This document shows, one piece after another, positions 10,405 to 19,820 of a DNA stretch of 64,000 nucleotides. Every line of letters begins with the position of its first letter. Positions within the stretch are counted from its first letter, which is position 1. The stretch lies in assembly GCA_963847345.1 (NCBI GenBank), contig CAWJZU010000037.1:186001-250000 (forward strand), written 5' to 3'. A program made the position numbers and the translations under genes. The notes beneath the pieces were generated by a model, which saw only the letters and a list, made by a program, of their open reading frames with translations, was not told the DNA's origin and searched no databases. Origin of the DNA: DATARH01 sp963847345 (GTDB taxonomy: Bacteria; Pseudomonadota; Alphaproteobacteria; ATCC43930; CGMCC-115725).

Positions 10405-12003
10405 CTATTTATCGAGCCAGACATCCTCCATCCGGTAGCCATTGTAGATGCTGTTGACCATTGTCACGAGCCCCTTGACGTAAGACTGCGTGCAGGTGCC
10501 GCCGCGCGGGAAGAATATGATCGGGCGCGCCCCGTCCTCGGCGAGGCGCCGCTCGATCTGCCATACCAGCTGCTTGCGCTTCTCGACATCGGACTCGGCC
10601 GATTGCTGGTCGATCAGCTGGTCGACCTCCTTGTTGCAATAGCCGGTATAGTTGCGCACCGCGCCGCACACAAAGTTCTCGTAGAACAGCTGGTCGGGAT
10701 CATCGACACCGGCCTCGGTGCCGTTGATCGCGATCGTGTAGTCCTTGCGGTAGATCTTCGGGAACCAATTGGCGGTCTCGACCGGTTCGAGCACGGCGTC
10801 AATGTAAATCTCCCTGACCTGGTCGATCAGAATCACCGCCGGGTCGCGGTACGGAGCGATGTTACGAGACGACAGCGTAACCGAGAGCCGCTTGTCGGGC
10901 CCGTACCCGAGCTTCTCCATGATCTTGCGCGCTTCGGCGCGGCTCTTTGCGACATCGGCATCATAGCCGGCCAGGGTCTTCAGCATGTCCGGCGGCATGC
11001 CCCACAACCCCTCGGGCGGCGGCAGCATCTGCGCGCCGATATCGGCCTCGCCTTGCCCGATAATGTCGATAAACGCCTTCCGATCGAGGCTCAGCGCGAC
11101 GGCGCGGCGCAGCTCCGGATTGTCGAACGGTGGTTTTTCCGGGTTCATGATCACGTTGCGGCTGACATTCGTCGAGGTCATCACGCAGTTCGCCTGCGGC
11201 AACTGGCTTTTGATGTCTTGCAGCAACGGTACCGTCGTGCCGTAGGGCGAGATGATGTCGTGCTTGCCGGCGATGAAGGACAGGTTGCGGGTCGAGCGGT
11301 CCGGCATGATCTGCCACTCGATGCCATCGAGATAGGGTCGGCCCGGCTTCCAGTAATCCGGGTTCTTGGCGGTTTTGACGACCTCGTTCGGCCGGAACTC
11401 GACGAATTTAAACGGTCCGGTGCCGATCGGTTTGGTGCGCATGTCCTTCGGCGCCACATGACACGGATAGACCGGCGACCAGCCCGATGCCAACAACGAC
11501 AGCAGCGCTGGCTGCGGCCGCTTCAGGTGAAAGGTGGCCTCGTACTCGCCGTTAGTGGTGACTTTTTCGAGGTTAAGATACCAACTCTTGCGCGGGTTGA
11601 CGCGCAGCTTTTCGCTGCCACCGCCGAGCAGCAGCTCCCAGGTGCACTTGACGTCGGCCGCGGTGAACGGCTTGCCGTCATGCCACTTGACGCCTTGGCG
11701 CAGCTTGAAGGTCAGCTGCTTGCCGTCCTCGCTCCAGCTCCAGCTCTCGGCGAGATCGGGGCGGATCGTTTGCGGGCTGTTCTGCGCGATCTGCTGGTCG
11801 TACATGACCAGGTTGTTGAAGATACCCATGCCCGGCCGCAGCGCCGCGCCCGTCGCTTCCTCATGCAGCGACAGGCTCGCCGGGTTGTCGAAAAACGAAA
11901 TCTTGAGAATCCCGCCGGGTTTTTGCGCCAGAGCCGGTGCAGCGACAGCGAGCGCAATCACCAGTGCACAACCGCACGCCCAGCCGCGAACATGCCGCTT
12001 CAT
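10405..12003 (-). CDS. ABC transporter solute-binding protein, family 5 (SBP3)
   Basis: This intact 532-residue paralog is in the array. The ATG at 12001-12003 starts a clear Sec signal peptide (MKRHVRGWACGCALVIAL, cleavage after APALAQ); upstream in-frame codons would only add an unlikely leader. The conserved SWSEDGKQLTFKLRQGVKWHDGKPF and GTGPFKFVEFRPNE segments and the terminal NGYRMEDVWLDK are present. Its ASLSLHEEA stretch replaces the ASMSIHEES of SBP1 and SBP2, one of several differences near the expected ligand-proximal N-terminal lobe. The protein is periplasmic. Confidence 0.92.
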   Translation of the reverse strand: MKRHVRGWACGCALVIALAVAAPALAQKPGGILKISFFDNPASLSLHEEATGAALRPGMGIFNNLVMYDQQIAQNSPQTIRPDLAESWSWSEDGKQLTFKLRQGVKWHDGKPFTAADVKCTWELLLGGGSEKLRVNPRKSWYLNLEKVTTNGEYEATFHLKRPQPALLSLLASGWSPVYPCHVAPKDMRTKPIGTGPFKFVEFRPNEVVKTAKNPDYWKPGRPYLDGIEWQIMPDRSTRNLSFIAGKHDIISPYGTTVPLLQDIKSQLPQANCVMTSTNVSRNVIMNPEKPPFDNPELRRAVALSLDRKAFIDIIGQGEADIGAQMLPPPEGLWGMPPDMLKTLAGYDADVAKSRAEARKIMEKLGYGPDKRLSVTLSSRNIAPYRDPAVILIDQVREIYIDAVLEPVETANWFPKIYRKDYTIAINGTEAGVDDPDQLFYENFVCGAVRNYTGYCNKEVDQLIDQQSAESDVEKRKQLVWQIERRLAEDGARPIIFFPRGGTCTQSYVKGLVTMVNSIYNGYRMEDVWLDK

Positions 12004-12172
12004 CGTCTTTCCTCCCTTTTTTGACGCGAATTCGATGAGCCTCGAACCCGCGGCGGCACCCTTTCCAGCCGGACTTTGGCGTCCGATCTCAGGTGCCGTC
12101 AGGCAGCCTAGCATGAGCTGGGCGCCGCGCGGCAGGATCGATTTGGTTGCCGCGCCACCAACCGGGTGCCGC

Positions 12173-13781
12173 TCAGCTCTTTTTGTCGAGCCAGACGTCT
12201 TCCATGCGCCAGCCGTTATAGATGCTGTTGGTCATCGGCGTGAAGCCCTTGACCCAAGGCTCGAAGCAGCCCGCCCCGCCGGGGAAAAAGGTGACCGGCC
12301 GGAAATAGGCTTCCGCCAGCCTGCGTTCGATCTGCCAGACGATTTCCTTGCGCTTCTCCGGGTCCGCCGTCATCGACTGCTGGTCGATCAGCTTGTCGGT
12401 CTCCGGATCGCTGTAGCCGGCATAGTTGCGCGCGGCTCCGGAGTAGTAGTTCTCGTAGAACATCTGGTCAGGATCATCGACGCCGCTTTCGATCGGCACC
12501 GCCCCGACGATGAAGTCTTTTTTAGCCATCTTCGCGTACCAGACCGCGGTATCGACCAGCTCGAGCTCGGCGTCGATGTAGACTTCGCGAAGTTGTGAGA
12601 TCAGGACGACAGCGGGGTCGCGCCACGCCGGAAAGTTGCGCGTCGCCACCTTGATCGAGAGCCGGTTATCCGGGCCGTATCCGAGCTTCTCCATGATCTT
12701 GCGGGCCTCGGCCCGGTTCTTCTCCACATCGGGCCCGTAACCGGGCAGCGTGTACAGAACATCCAGCGGCATGCCCCAGACGCCGTTCGGCGCCGGCAGC
12801 ATGTTGGCGCCGATGGCGTTCGCGACACCCTCGTTAATGATGGTGTTGAATGCCTTGCGGTCGAGCGACAGCACCATCGCGCGCCGCAGTTCCGGATTGT
12901 CGAAGGGTGGTTTGTGCAGGTTGATCAGCATCGTCCGCGGCACGTTGCCGACATTGACGTGACAGATCGCCTGCGGCGCCTGCTCCTTGAAGTCCTTCAG
13001 CGTCGGGAGCGTCACGCCCAGCGGAATGGCGTCGAACTTGCCGGCAAAGAACGCCAGGTTCCGTGGCGCCGTCTCCTTCATGATCGTGAATTCGATGCCG
13101 TCGAGATAAGGCCGGCCCTTTTTCCAATAGTCGGGGTTCTTCTCCAGCTTGATGTATTCGTTCGGCTTGAATTCGACGAACTTGAACGGTCCCGTGCCGA
13201 TCGGGTGCTGCCGCATCTCGCGGGCCGGCACGTGGCAGGGATAGATCGGCGACCATCCGGAGGCCATAAGCGCCAACAGCGCAGGCTGCGGATGCTTGAG
13301 GTGGAAGGTGACCTCGTAATCGCCCGATGTCGTCACCTTCTCGACGTTCTCATACCAGGATCTGCGCGGATTGATGCGCAGCTTGTCCTGGCCGGTGCCC
13401 ATCAAGAGGTCCCAGGTGCATTTCACGTCGGCGGACGTGAACGGCTTGCCGTCATGCCATTTGACGCCTTGGTGCAACGGGAAGGTCAGCTCCTTGCCGT
13501 CCTCGCTCCAGCGCCATTCCGTCGCCAGGTCGGGGACGATCGACTGCAAGCTGTTCTGCGCGACGTGCTGGTCGTACATGACAAGATTATTCATCACAGC
13601 CATCGCGGGCTGTTCGGCGGCGCGGGTCGAACTCTTCGAGGATCGACATGCTCGCTGGGCTGTCGAAATGGTGCAGCCTCAGGATGCCGCCGGATTTCTG
13701 CGCGCTGGCCGACCCCGTTATGGCAAGCACTGTCGCCAGCGCCCACGTGCCAGCCCAGGCGCGATGATGCAGCCCCATCAT
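12173..13781 (-). pseudogene. ABC solute-binding protein, family 5 (SBP4), interrupted by a +1 frameshift
   Basis: The start region (ATG ATG at 13781-13776, GGGAGG upstream) and signal peptide ending GSASAQ continue to ASMSILEE, after which the frame breaks. The remaining 476 codons run from MAVMNNLVMYDQ to VWLDKKS in a different frame. Paralog SBP5 reads MSILEESTRATLQPMMAVFNNLVMYDQ across this point. Here, removing one A at 13630-13631 (plus strand) gives EESTRAAEQPAMAVMNNLVM. Everything else matches an intact protein of about 535 residues. It is a recent break or a sequencing insertion. Confidence 0.85.
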
Positions 13782-14377
13782 TTTCCTCCCCTTTCGCTGG
13801 CGCGAGGTCGCCAACTTCGATCTCGCGGCGGCACCATCATCTCGCCGGACTTGCAAATCCGGTTCCGGGCGTCCGCCAAGGGCAGGTTAACACGAGGCGA
13901 CGGCGCACGGGTACTGCCTCGGTTCGAATTTGGATGCCCATCGTGCATGCTTCGGAAGGCGCTCCTGTCGGAGCGCCCCTGACATGACGAAGGTCCGTAG
14001 TGGCCATGAACCAATGAGGAAGACACACATCCCGAGCGGCTGTCTCGGCGGTTCGGGCGGGACGGCACCGCGGCGATCTGCCGGCGACGACACGAAATCC
14101 GCCACATTGCGGGAGTAGCAAATGGCCGGTGCAGTGGGTCGGAGCGAAGGCGAGCGGGGTGTTTGCTGTTCTTTTGCTGCAGAAACCACCCTTCAGCCCG
14201 GCGAAACCCGCGCGGAGCAAGGGGTCGGCTGTGCGTTTGCTGTTCTTTTCCTGCAGAAACAGCAAACCACCCGCGATCGATCGGGAGCGGGCGTTCGCGT
14301 TTCGAAGATTCAAGCCCCACGCAGCGCCAGCGCGCGGCAGGGTCGATTTGCCTGCCGCGCGCCGAGCCGGACGCCGA
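13782..14377. repeat. Gene-free spacer between SBP4 and SBP5 with a duplicated element and palindromes
   Basis: These 596 bases hold no convincing gene. A 26-base element occurs twice (14161-14186 and 14235-14260) with one difference. The second copy is part of a strong inverted repeat: GTTTGCTGTT at 14235-14244 against AACAGCAAAC at 14258-14267 with a 13-base loop. A separate perfect 8-bp hairpin, GGCGCTCC/GGAGCGCC with a TGTC loop, is at 13958-13977. The pieces look like an intergenic repetitive (REP-like) element that has inserted between two array genes. Neither hairpin is followed by a T-run on the coding strand. Confidence 0.6.
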
Positions 14378-15982
14378 TCAGCTCTTCTTGTCGAGCCAGA
14401 CGTCTTCCATGCGCCAGCCGTTATAGATGCTGTTGGCCATGATGTTCAGGTTCTTGACCCAGGGCTGCAAGCAGCTGTAGCCGACCGGGAAAAACAGCAC
14501 CGGGCGCACCGCCTCCTCGGCGAGTTTCTTCTCGATGGCCCAGGTGATCTGCTTGCGCTTCTCGGGGTTGGTCTCCATCGACTGCTGGTCGATCATCTTG
14601 TCGATCTCGGGGTCGCTGAGGCCGGAATAGTTGCGCAGCGCGCCGGAATAGAAGTTCTCATAGAACATCATGTCCGGGTCGTCGACGCCGGCCTCGATCG
14701 GCACCGCGCCAATAGTGAAGTCCTTGCGGTTGATCTTCGGATACCACTGCGCCGTATCGACGATCTCGAGCTCGGTATCGATCCCGATCTCCTTGAGCTG
14801 TGCGTTCAGCAGCACCGCCGGATTGCGCCAGGACGGGATGTTGCGAGTCGAGATTTTCGTGCGCAGCGGATTGTCCGGTCCGTAACCCAGTTTTTGCATG
14901 ATCGCGCGGGCTTCGGCGCGGTTCTTTTCGACGTCGGGGTTATAGCCCGGCAGCGTCTTCAGCATCTCTTCGGGCATACCCCAGACGCCGCTTGGCGGCG
15001 GCAGCATCAGCGCGCCGACATTCTTCTCGCCGCCGTTGATAATCGTCGAGAACGCGTCGCGGTCGATCGCCAACGTCATCGCCTTGCGCAGTTCGGGGTT
15101 ATCGAACGGCGGCTTGTGGATGTTGATCAGCATCGTGCGCGGCACATTGACGGAGGTCCGCTCGCAAGTCGCGTTCGGCGCCTGCGCCTTGAAGTCCGCG
15201 AGCATCGGCGGGGTCACGCCGAACGGCGAGCCGACGTCGTAGTCTCCGGCGAAGAACGCGAGATTCCGCGGCGCGATCTCGCGCATGATCGTGAAATCGA
15301 TGCCATCGAGATACGGTCGGCCCTTCTTCCAGTAATCTGGGTTCTTGATGACCTTGATATATTCGTTTGGCTTGAACTCGACGAACTTGAACGGCCCGGT
15401 GCCGATGGGGTGCTGCCGCATCTCGCGCGCCGGGATGTGGCACGGGTAAATCGGCGACCAGCCCGAGGCGAGCAGCGCAAGCAACGCCGGCTGCGGCTGC
15501 TTCAACTGAAAGGCGACCTCGTAATCGCCTTTCGGGGTGACCGACTCGACATTACGGTACCAGGATTTTCGCGGGTTGACGCGCAGCTTGTCCTGGCCCG
15601 TGCCCATCAAAAGATCCCAGGTGCATTTGACATCGGCCGAGGTGAACGGCTTGCCGTCATGCCATTTGACGCCGTCACGCAGCTTGAAACTTAGTTCCTT
15701 GCCGTCCTCGCTCCAGCTCCAGCTCTTCGCAAGATCGGGCACGATCGAATCGAGGCTGTTCTGCTTCACGTTCTGGTCATACATGACCAGGTTGTTGAAC
15801 ACCGCCATCATCGGCTGCAGCGTCGCGCGCGTCGATTCCTCGAGGATCGACATGCTGGCGGGGCTGTCGAAATGCTGAATCTTCAACACGCCGCCCGATT
15901 GTTGCGCGCTGGCCGGACCAACGGCGACAAATGCGAGTAACGACAGGCCCGCGATCGCGAGGCCCTGTCTGAATGGCTTCAT
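14378..15982 (-). CDS. ABC transporter solute-binding protein, family 5 (SBP5)
   Basis: This intact 534-residue family-5 binding protein is the first gene of the array in transcription order. The ATG at 15980-15982 is preceded by GGAGGAG at good spacing and begins a Sec signal peptide (MKPFRQGLAIAGLSLLAFVA, cleavage near ASAQ). It is closest to SBP4: both read MSILEES/MSILEE, PAREMRQHPIGTGPFKFVEFKPNEYIK and end VWLDKKS. It is separated from SBP4 by 596 gene-free bases, so it may have its own transcript. Confidence 0.92.
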   Translation of the reverse strand: MKPFRQGLAIAGLSLLAFVAVGPASAQQSGGVLKIQHFDSPASMSILEESTRATLQPMMAVFNNLVMYDQNVKQNSLDSIVPDLAKSWSWSEDGKELSFKLRDGVKWHDGKPFTSADVKCTWDLLMGTGQDKLRVNPRKSWYRNVESVTPKGDYEVAFQLKQPQPALLALLASGWSPIYPCHIPAREMRQHPIGTGPFKFVEFKPNEYIKVIKNPDYWKKGRPYLDGIDFTIMREIAPRNLAFFAGDYDVGSPFGVTPPMLADFKAQAPNATCERTSVNVPRTMLINIHKPPFDNPELRKAMTLAIDRDAFSTIINGGEKNVGALMLPPPSGVWGMPEEMLKTLPGYNPDVEKNRAEARAIMQKLGYGPDNPLRTKISTRNIPSWRNPAVLLNAQLKEIGIDTELEIVDTAQWYPKINRKDFTIGAVPIEAGVDDPDMMFYENFYSGALRNYSGLSDPEIDKMIDQQSMETNPEKRKQITWAIEKKLAEEAVRPVLFFPVGYSCLQPWVKNLNIMANSIYNGWRMEDVWLDKKS

Positions 15983-16126
15983 AAAGCTCCTCCTCCCTTC
16001 TGTGATGCCGAGCCGCCACAGTGTCGGTGCGACCGGCGTCGGGGCGGACGCTATCACCGATTGCCGGCGCCCCGGCAAGCTCTCTCGGGCAGGCTGCGCC
16101 CCACTCCCGGCTATGTGCCGGCACGG

Positions 16127-17065
16127 CTAACGCACGGGGCCGACCAGCGCGGCGCAGGCGCGTGGCAGATCGGCGACTCGCAGCGGTCGGGCAGGCTGGC
16201 TCGGTTGCGGCAGCTTGGCTTCCGGTGTGAACCACCAGGCGAGGTCGGCGCCGCATCCGTCCCCGGGCGGCAGCGGCTCCTGATCATGGCATTGCGTCGC
16301 GCCCGGCGGACACGCCAGACGGACGTGGAAATGGTAGTCGTGCCCGAACCAGGGCCGGATGCGGTGCAGCCAGCTTCGGTCGCCGGTCGCCTCGCGGCAC
16401 AGCGCGCGCTTGATCGCCGGATTGACAAAAATACGGTTCACGGCCGGGTCGCGAGCCGCCACCTCGAGCAGCTTGCGGTGCTCGGGCCGCCATACCGACG
16501 GGTCGATGTCGTTGCCGTTCGCGGCGACGACGCTGATCGCCGACATTTCGTTGCGCTCGGTCGCGGTCAGCCGGCGGTCCGGCATCGGCATCAGCCAGAT
16601 GTCGCCCTCGATACCGAGCTGGTGCGAGGCATGTCCGGTCAGCATCGGCCCGCCGCGCGGCTGTGCCAGATCGCCAATCAGCAACCCGCGCCAGCCGATT
16701 TTTTCGCCGGCGGCCGCCAGCCGCTGCAGAAACGCGATCAGCGCCGGGTGACCCCAGGCGCGGTTGCGCGACGGACGCATCACCTGCCAATCGGGCCCGT
16801 CGGCCGGCATCTCGACCGCCCCGGCCAAGCAGCCCTTGGTGTAGATCCCGATCGGCTGGCCCGGCCCCGGCGACGGCGTTGCGGTCAGCCCGAAGACCCG
16901 CCGCGCGGCATCTTGCGGCAGCGTGGCCAGCACCGCCTGCCGGCGCGCCGCCTCTTCGGCCGTATTCTCCTGGGCGCGCACCGCCGGGCCGCCGACCAGC
17001 AGCATCGCCAGCAGCCCCGTCGCCCACAGGATCGGCACCATTCTCGTTTTCGGAAATGCCGCCAT
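16127..17065 (-). CDS. mepA: Penicillin-insensitive murein endopeptidase (peptidase M74)
   Basis: The protein cleaves D-Ala-meso-DAP cross-bridges in peptidoglycan in the periplasm. The 312-residue product begins with a signal peptide (ILWATGLLAMLLVGGPAVRAQ). The M74 zinc motifs are visible: GHASHQLGIEGDIW (H...D ligands) and DYHFHVRLACP (HxH). Paired cysteines occur in YTKGC, ALCRE, LACP, QCHD and DGCG, as in the family. The ATG at 17063-17065 is chosen because it precedes the signal peptide directly; longer in-frame starts add 76 residues without a leader. The gene is divergent from maiA. Confidence 0.93.
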   Translation of the reverse strand: MAAFPKTRMVPILWATGLLAMLLVGGPAVRAQENTAEEAARRQAVLATLPQDAARRVFGLTATPSPGPGQPIGIYTKGCLAGAVEMPADGPDWQVMRPSRNRAWGHPALIAFLQRLAAAGEKIGWRGLLIGDLAQPRGGPMLTGHASHQLGIEGDIWLMPMPDRRLTATERNEMSAISVVAANGNDIDPSVWRPEHRKLLEVAARDPAVNRIFVNPAIKRALCREATGDRSWLHRIRPWFGHDYHFHVRLACPPGATQCHDQEPLPPGDGCGADLAWWFTPEAKLPQPSQPARPLRVADLPRACAALVGPVR

Positions 17066-17234
17066 GCACTTGCTCCGCCCTCTGACTACGCCCGGACCGC
17101 AAGGCTGCGCAAATTCGCCGGCAATGCAACAAGCTGACCCGACCCGAGCCCCGCGATGCCTAGCGGCAGGCTTCCCCACGCCCCGGACGAGCGAGTAACG
17201 TCGCCTGGACACCGCCTCATCGACGGACCTTTGC

Positions 17235-17891
17235 ATGAAGCTCCACGGATATTCCCGGTCATCCGCCGCGTTCCGCGTGCGGATCGCGCTCAATCTGAAA
17301 AATCTCGATTACGAGAGCCTCTCGGTGCATCTGCGGCGGGGCGACCAGCGCAACCCGAAATTCCTCGGGATCAACCCGCAGGGTCTTGTGCCGGCGCTGG
17401 AATCCACGGCGCGGGACAGCATCGGGCAGACGCTGATCCAGTCGTTGCCGATCATCGAGTATCTCGACGAGACCTACCCCGAGCCGCCGCTCTTACCGCG
17501 CGACGCCGCCGGGCGGGCTCGGGTGCGCGCGTTGGCGGCGATTGTCGCCTGCGACATTCATCCGCTCAATAATCTGCGCGTGTTGCGCTATCTGCACCGC
17601 ACGCTCGGGCAGGACGAGACGGCGCTTGCGGCCTGGTACAATCATTGGATCGCGGAAGGCTTCGGCGCGATCGAGCCGTTGCTGGCGACCGATAGCCGCA
17701 CCGGCCGGTTCTGCCACGGCGACGCACCGGGGCTGGCGGATATCTCGCTGGCGCCGCAGGTGGTCAACGCCGAACGCCACCGGCTCGATATGGCCCCGTA
17801 CCCGACGATCACGAGGATTTTCGACGCTTGCATGACGCTCGACGCCTTTGCCGCCGCACACCCGCAGCGGCAACCCGATTTCGAACCATGA
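17235..17891 (+). CDS. maiA: Maleylacetoacetate isomerase / zeta-class glutathione S-transferase
   Basis: The 218-residue zeta GST isomerises maleylacetoacetate to fumarylacetoacetate in tyrosine degradation, or dehalogenates small acids. The N-terminal thioredoxin-like domain has MKLHGYSRSSAAFRVRIALNLK, the G-site NPQGLVPALE and the SLPIIEYLDE helix; the C-terminal helical domain includes CDIHPLNNLRVLRYL. In canonical zeta enzymes the motif is S-S-C-x-x-R; here it reads S-S-A-A-F-R, so both active-site serines are kept but the cysteine is alanine. The stop overlaps the downstream ctpA start (ATGA). No other tyrosine-pathway gene is nearby. Confidence 0.9.
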   Translation: MKLHGYSRSSAAFRVRIALNLKNLDYESLSVHLRRGDQRNPKFLGINPQGLVPALESTARDSIGQTLIQSLPIIEYLDETYPEPPLLPRDAAGRARVRALAAIVACDIHPLNNLRVLRYLHRTLGQDETALAAWYNHWIAEGFGAIEPLLATDSRTGRFCHGDAPGLADISLAPQVVNAERHRLDMAPYPTITRIFDACMTLDAFAAAHPQRQPDFEP

Positions 17892-19231
17892 TCACGCCGG
17901 GAGATCGCACCCGCCGGCCGCTCGTGCCCAAGCCGTTCGGCCTTTCGGCTGTTGCGCTATGCCTTGCCGTGACAGCTGCCGGCTGCGGCACGGCGCCGGG
18001 GAACCCTCCGGCCGCCGCCGGCCTCGCGCTGGTTGACCGGGCGATGCAGCAGGTCGAAAAGAACTACGTCGTGCAGGTCCGAACCGACCAGCTCGTCGAC
18101 AATGCGTTGAAGGGCATGCTGACCCGGCTCGACCCGCATTCCGATTACATGGATGCGCGCGAGTACCAGGAGCTGCTGGCGACGACATCGGGCGAGTTCG
18201 GCGGGGTCGGGATCGAGATCTCGGTCGAGAACGGGGTGCCGCAGGTGATCGCAGCGATCGAGGGCACCCCGGCGGCGGCGGCCGGTGTCGAACCCGGCGA
18301 TCGGATCGTCAAGGCGAACGGCGAGCCGATCATCGGGCTGGAGATCTCCGAAGTCGTGCGCCGGCTGCGCGGCAGTCCCGGAACCCCGGTGGTGCTGACG
18401 ATCGCGCGGGCCAACCGGCAATCCTTCGACGTGCCGATCACGCGCGCGGTGATCCGCGTCGACTCGGTCAAGGCGGCGCTGAAGCCTGGGCGAATTGGCT
18501 ACGTCCGGATCACGACCTTCAACGAGAACACGCCGGCGGCGCTGCGCGCGGCCTTGACCCGGCTGCGAACGCAGGCGGGCGGGAAGCTGGCGGGGGTCGT
18601 CCTAGATCTGCGCAACGACGCCGGCGGGCTGCTCGACGCGTGTGTCGAGGTGGCCGCCAATTTTCTCGATTCCGGGACGATCGTTTCGACGCGCGGGCGC
18701 CGCCCCGACGAGAACCGGGTGTTCGAGGCGCTGCCGAATGGCGACCTGATCCGCGGCGTGCCGATGGTCGTGCTGATCAACGGCGCGTCGGCTTCGGCGG
18801 CGGAGATCGTGGCCGGCGCGCTGCAGGACAACCGCCGCGCGACGATCATCGGCACCCGCAGCTTCGGCAAGGGATCGGTGCAGAGCATCATCCCGATCGA
18901 GGGCAACGGCGCGCTGCGGCTGACGACCGCGCTGTACTACACGCCGTCGGGCAACTCGATCCAGGGGCGCGGAATCATGCCGGATCGGGTCGTGACGCTG
19001 CCCAAGGAGGCGCAGGTCGCGAACGCGCTGATCACCTACGAGAGCGACCTGTCGGGAGCGCTGAAGGCGGCCGGCGCCTTGGCTCCGAGCGGCAATAACG
19101 GGGCGGTGCCGCCGCCGCGCCGGCTCGCCGACGAGGATCGCCCGATCAACCCGAAGGTGCTCGGCACCGCACAGGACGCCCAGCTCAACACCGCGCTCGA
19201 CGTGTTGGGCGCGCCACGGGCCGGGCGGTAG
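17888..19231 (+). CDS. ctpA: S41-family C-terminal processing protease, lipoprotein
   Basis: The 447-residue periplasmic tail-specific protease has a lipoprotein signal (ALCLAVTAAGC, Cys being the lipidation site). It then carries an N-terminal helical region, a PDZ domain (GGVGIEISVENGVPQVIAAIEGTPAAAAGVEPGDRI, split here only for description) and the S41 core. The catalytic serine lies in INGASASAAEIVAGAL and the lysine in RSFGKGSVQ. The C-terminus carries a short extension with PPPRRLADED. The ATG at 17888 overlaps the maiA stop by four bases. It probably trims envelope proteins. A direct role with the PEP-CTERM peptides downstream is possible but only a positional inference. Confidence 0.9.
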   Translation: MITPGDRTRRPLVPKPFGLSAVALCLAVTAAGCGTAPGNPPAAAGLALVDRAMQQVEKNYVVQVRTDQLVDNALKGMLTRLDPHSDYMDAREYQELLATTSGEFGGVGIEISVENGVPQVIAAIEGTPAAAAGVEPGDRIVKANGEPIIGLEISEVVRRLRGSPGTPVVLTIARANRQSFDVPITRAVIRVDSVKAALKPGRIGYVRITTFNENTPAALRAALTRLRTQAGGKLAGVVLDLRNDAGGLLDACVEVAANFLDSGTIVSTRGRRPDENRVFEALPNGDLIRGVPMVVLINGASASAAEIVAGALQDNRRATIIGTRSFGKGSVQSIIPIEGNGALRLTTALYYTPSGNSIQGRGIMPDRVVTLPKEAQVANALITYESDLSGALKAAGALAPSGNNGAVPPPRRLADEDRPINPKVLGTAQDAQLNTALDVLGAPRAGR

Positions 19232-19251
19232 GCCGTGGCGGCCAAGCGGGC

Positions 19252-19281
19252 CGCAATTTCCCTGCTAGCAGGGAAATTGCG
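19252..19281. repeat. Perfect 14-bp inverted repeat followed by short CAGGGAA repeats
   Basis: CGCAATTTCCCTGC at 19252-19265 is mirrored exactly at 19268-19281 with a two-base TA spacer. Further CAGGGAA heptamers follow near 19269, 19351, 19376 and 19401. It starts about 20 bases after the ctpA stop. It could act as a Rho-assisted terminator, but no T-run follows. It is more likely a fragment of an intergenic palindromic repeat. The remaining stretch to 19650 shows no gene. Confidence 0.55.
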
Positions 19282-19660
19282 CGACCGGCTCTGCGTCAGC
19301 GCCGATTTTGGGATGGATACCAAGGACTTACGAGGCAATTCCCGCAGGGCGGAACAGGGAATGGGGAGCGGGCGAGCAGGGAATCCGATTGTCACGAACA
19401 GGGAAGCGGCACGGAAATTCGCGAAGCCGTCGCCTCCGGCCGTGATGCGGCCTCTCCACCGCCCGAGCCGCACTATGGCAGGCGATTGCGGCATTTTTCG
19501 CGTCGGCGTCGGCGCGAGGAGCATCAGCGAGCCTGCAGGATGGGCTGACCCCGCCGGAACCGGGAAGGCCATCATCTGCCCGCCGCGTGACGCTATGGGC
19601 TTCGCGTCGCCGAGCCCACTCTCCGCGCTCGACCGGGAACGGATCGGTGCGGCGTAGCTG

Positions 19661-19770
19661 CGTCGGTAGATCTTACAGTTCCCAGCCATCGACATTCCTT
19701 TGGAGGTTCAACGTTTGTGGACATTTCCGGGGTCTGCGGCTCCGTGAGAGCGTCGGAAAATTTTACAGCT
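19661..19770 (+). promoter_or_regulatory. Two upstream direct repeats, candidate enhancer sites for a sigma-54 activator
   Basis: CGTCGGTAGATCTTACAGTT (19661-19680) and CGTCGGAAAATTTTACAGCT (19751-19770) match at 16 of 20 positions and sit 90 bases apart. They lie about 50 and 140 bases upstream of the sigma-54 promoter at 19821-19836. This is the usual position for enhancer-binding sites. PEP-CTERM loci are often controlled by the PrsK/PrsR two-component system, whose PrsR is a sigma-54 activator, so these are candidate PrsR sites. The assignment is inference. Confidence 0.5.
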
Positions 19771-19820
19771 TGTTGATCGGCGTCTTTGGTTGATGCTTGA
19801 ATCCGGCGATGATCTTAGAA

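Noticed and set aside
10603..12024. Long plus-strand frame opposite SBP3
   Set aside because: It is antisense to an intact binding protein, has an arginine/valine/leucine-rich composition without motifs, and equal shadows exist opposite the other paralogs (for example 14129-15694). It is an effect of high GC and codon bias.
13910..13940. GGTTCGAAT resembling a tRNA T-loop
   Set aside because: No acceptor stem, anticodon arm or CCA-compatible 3' end can be formed around it.
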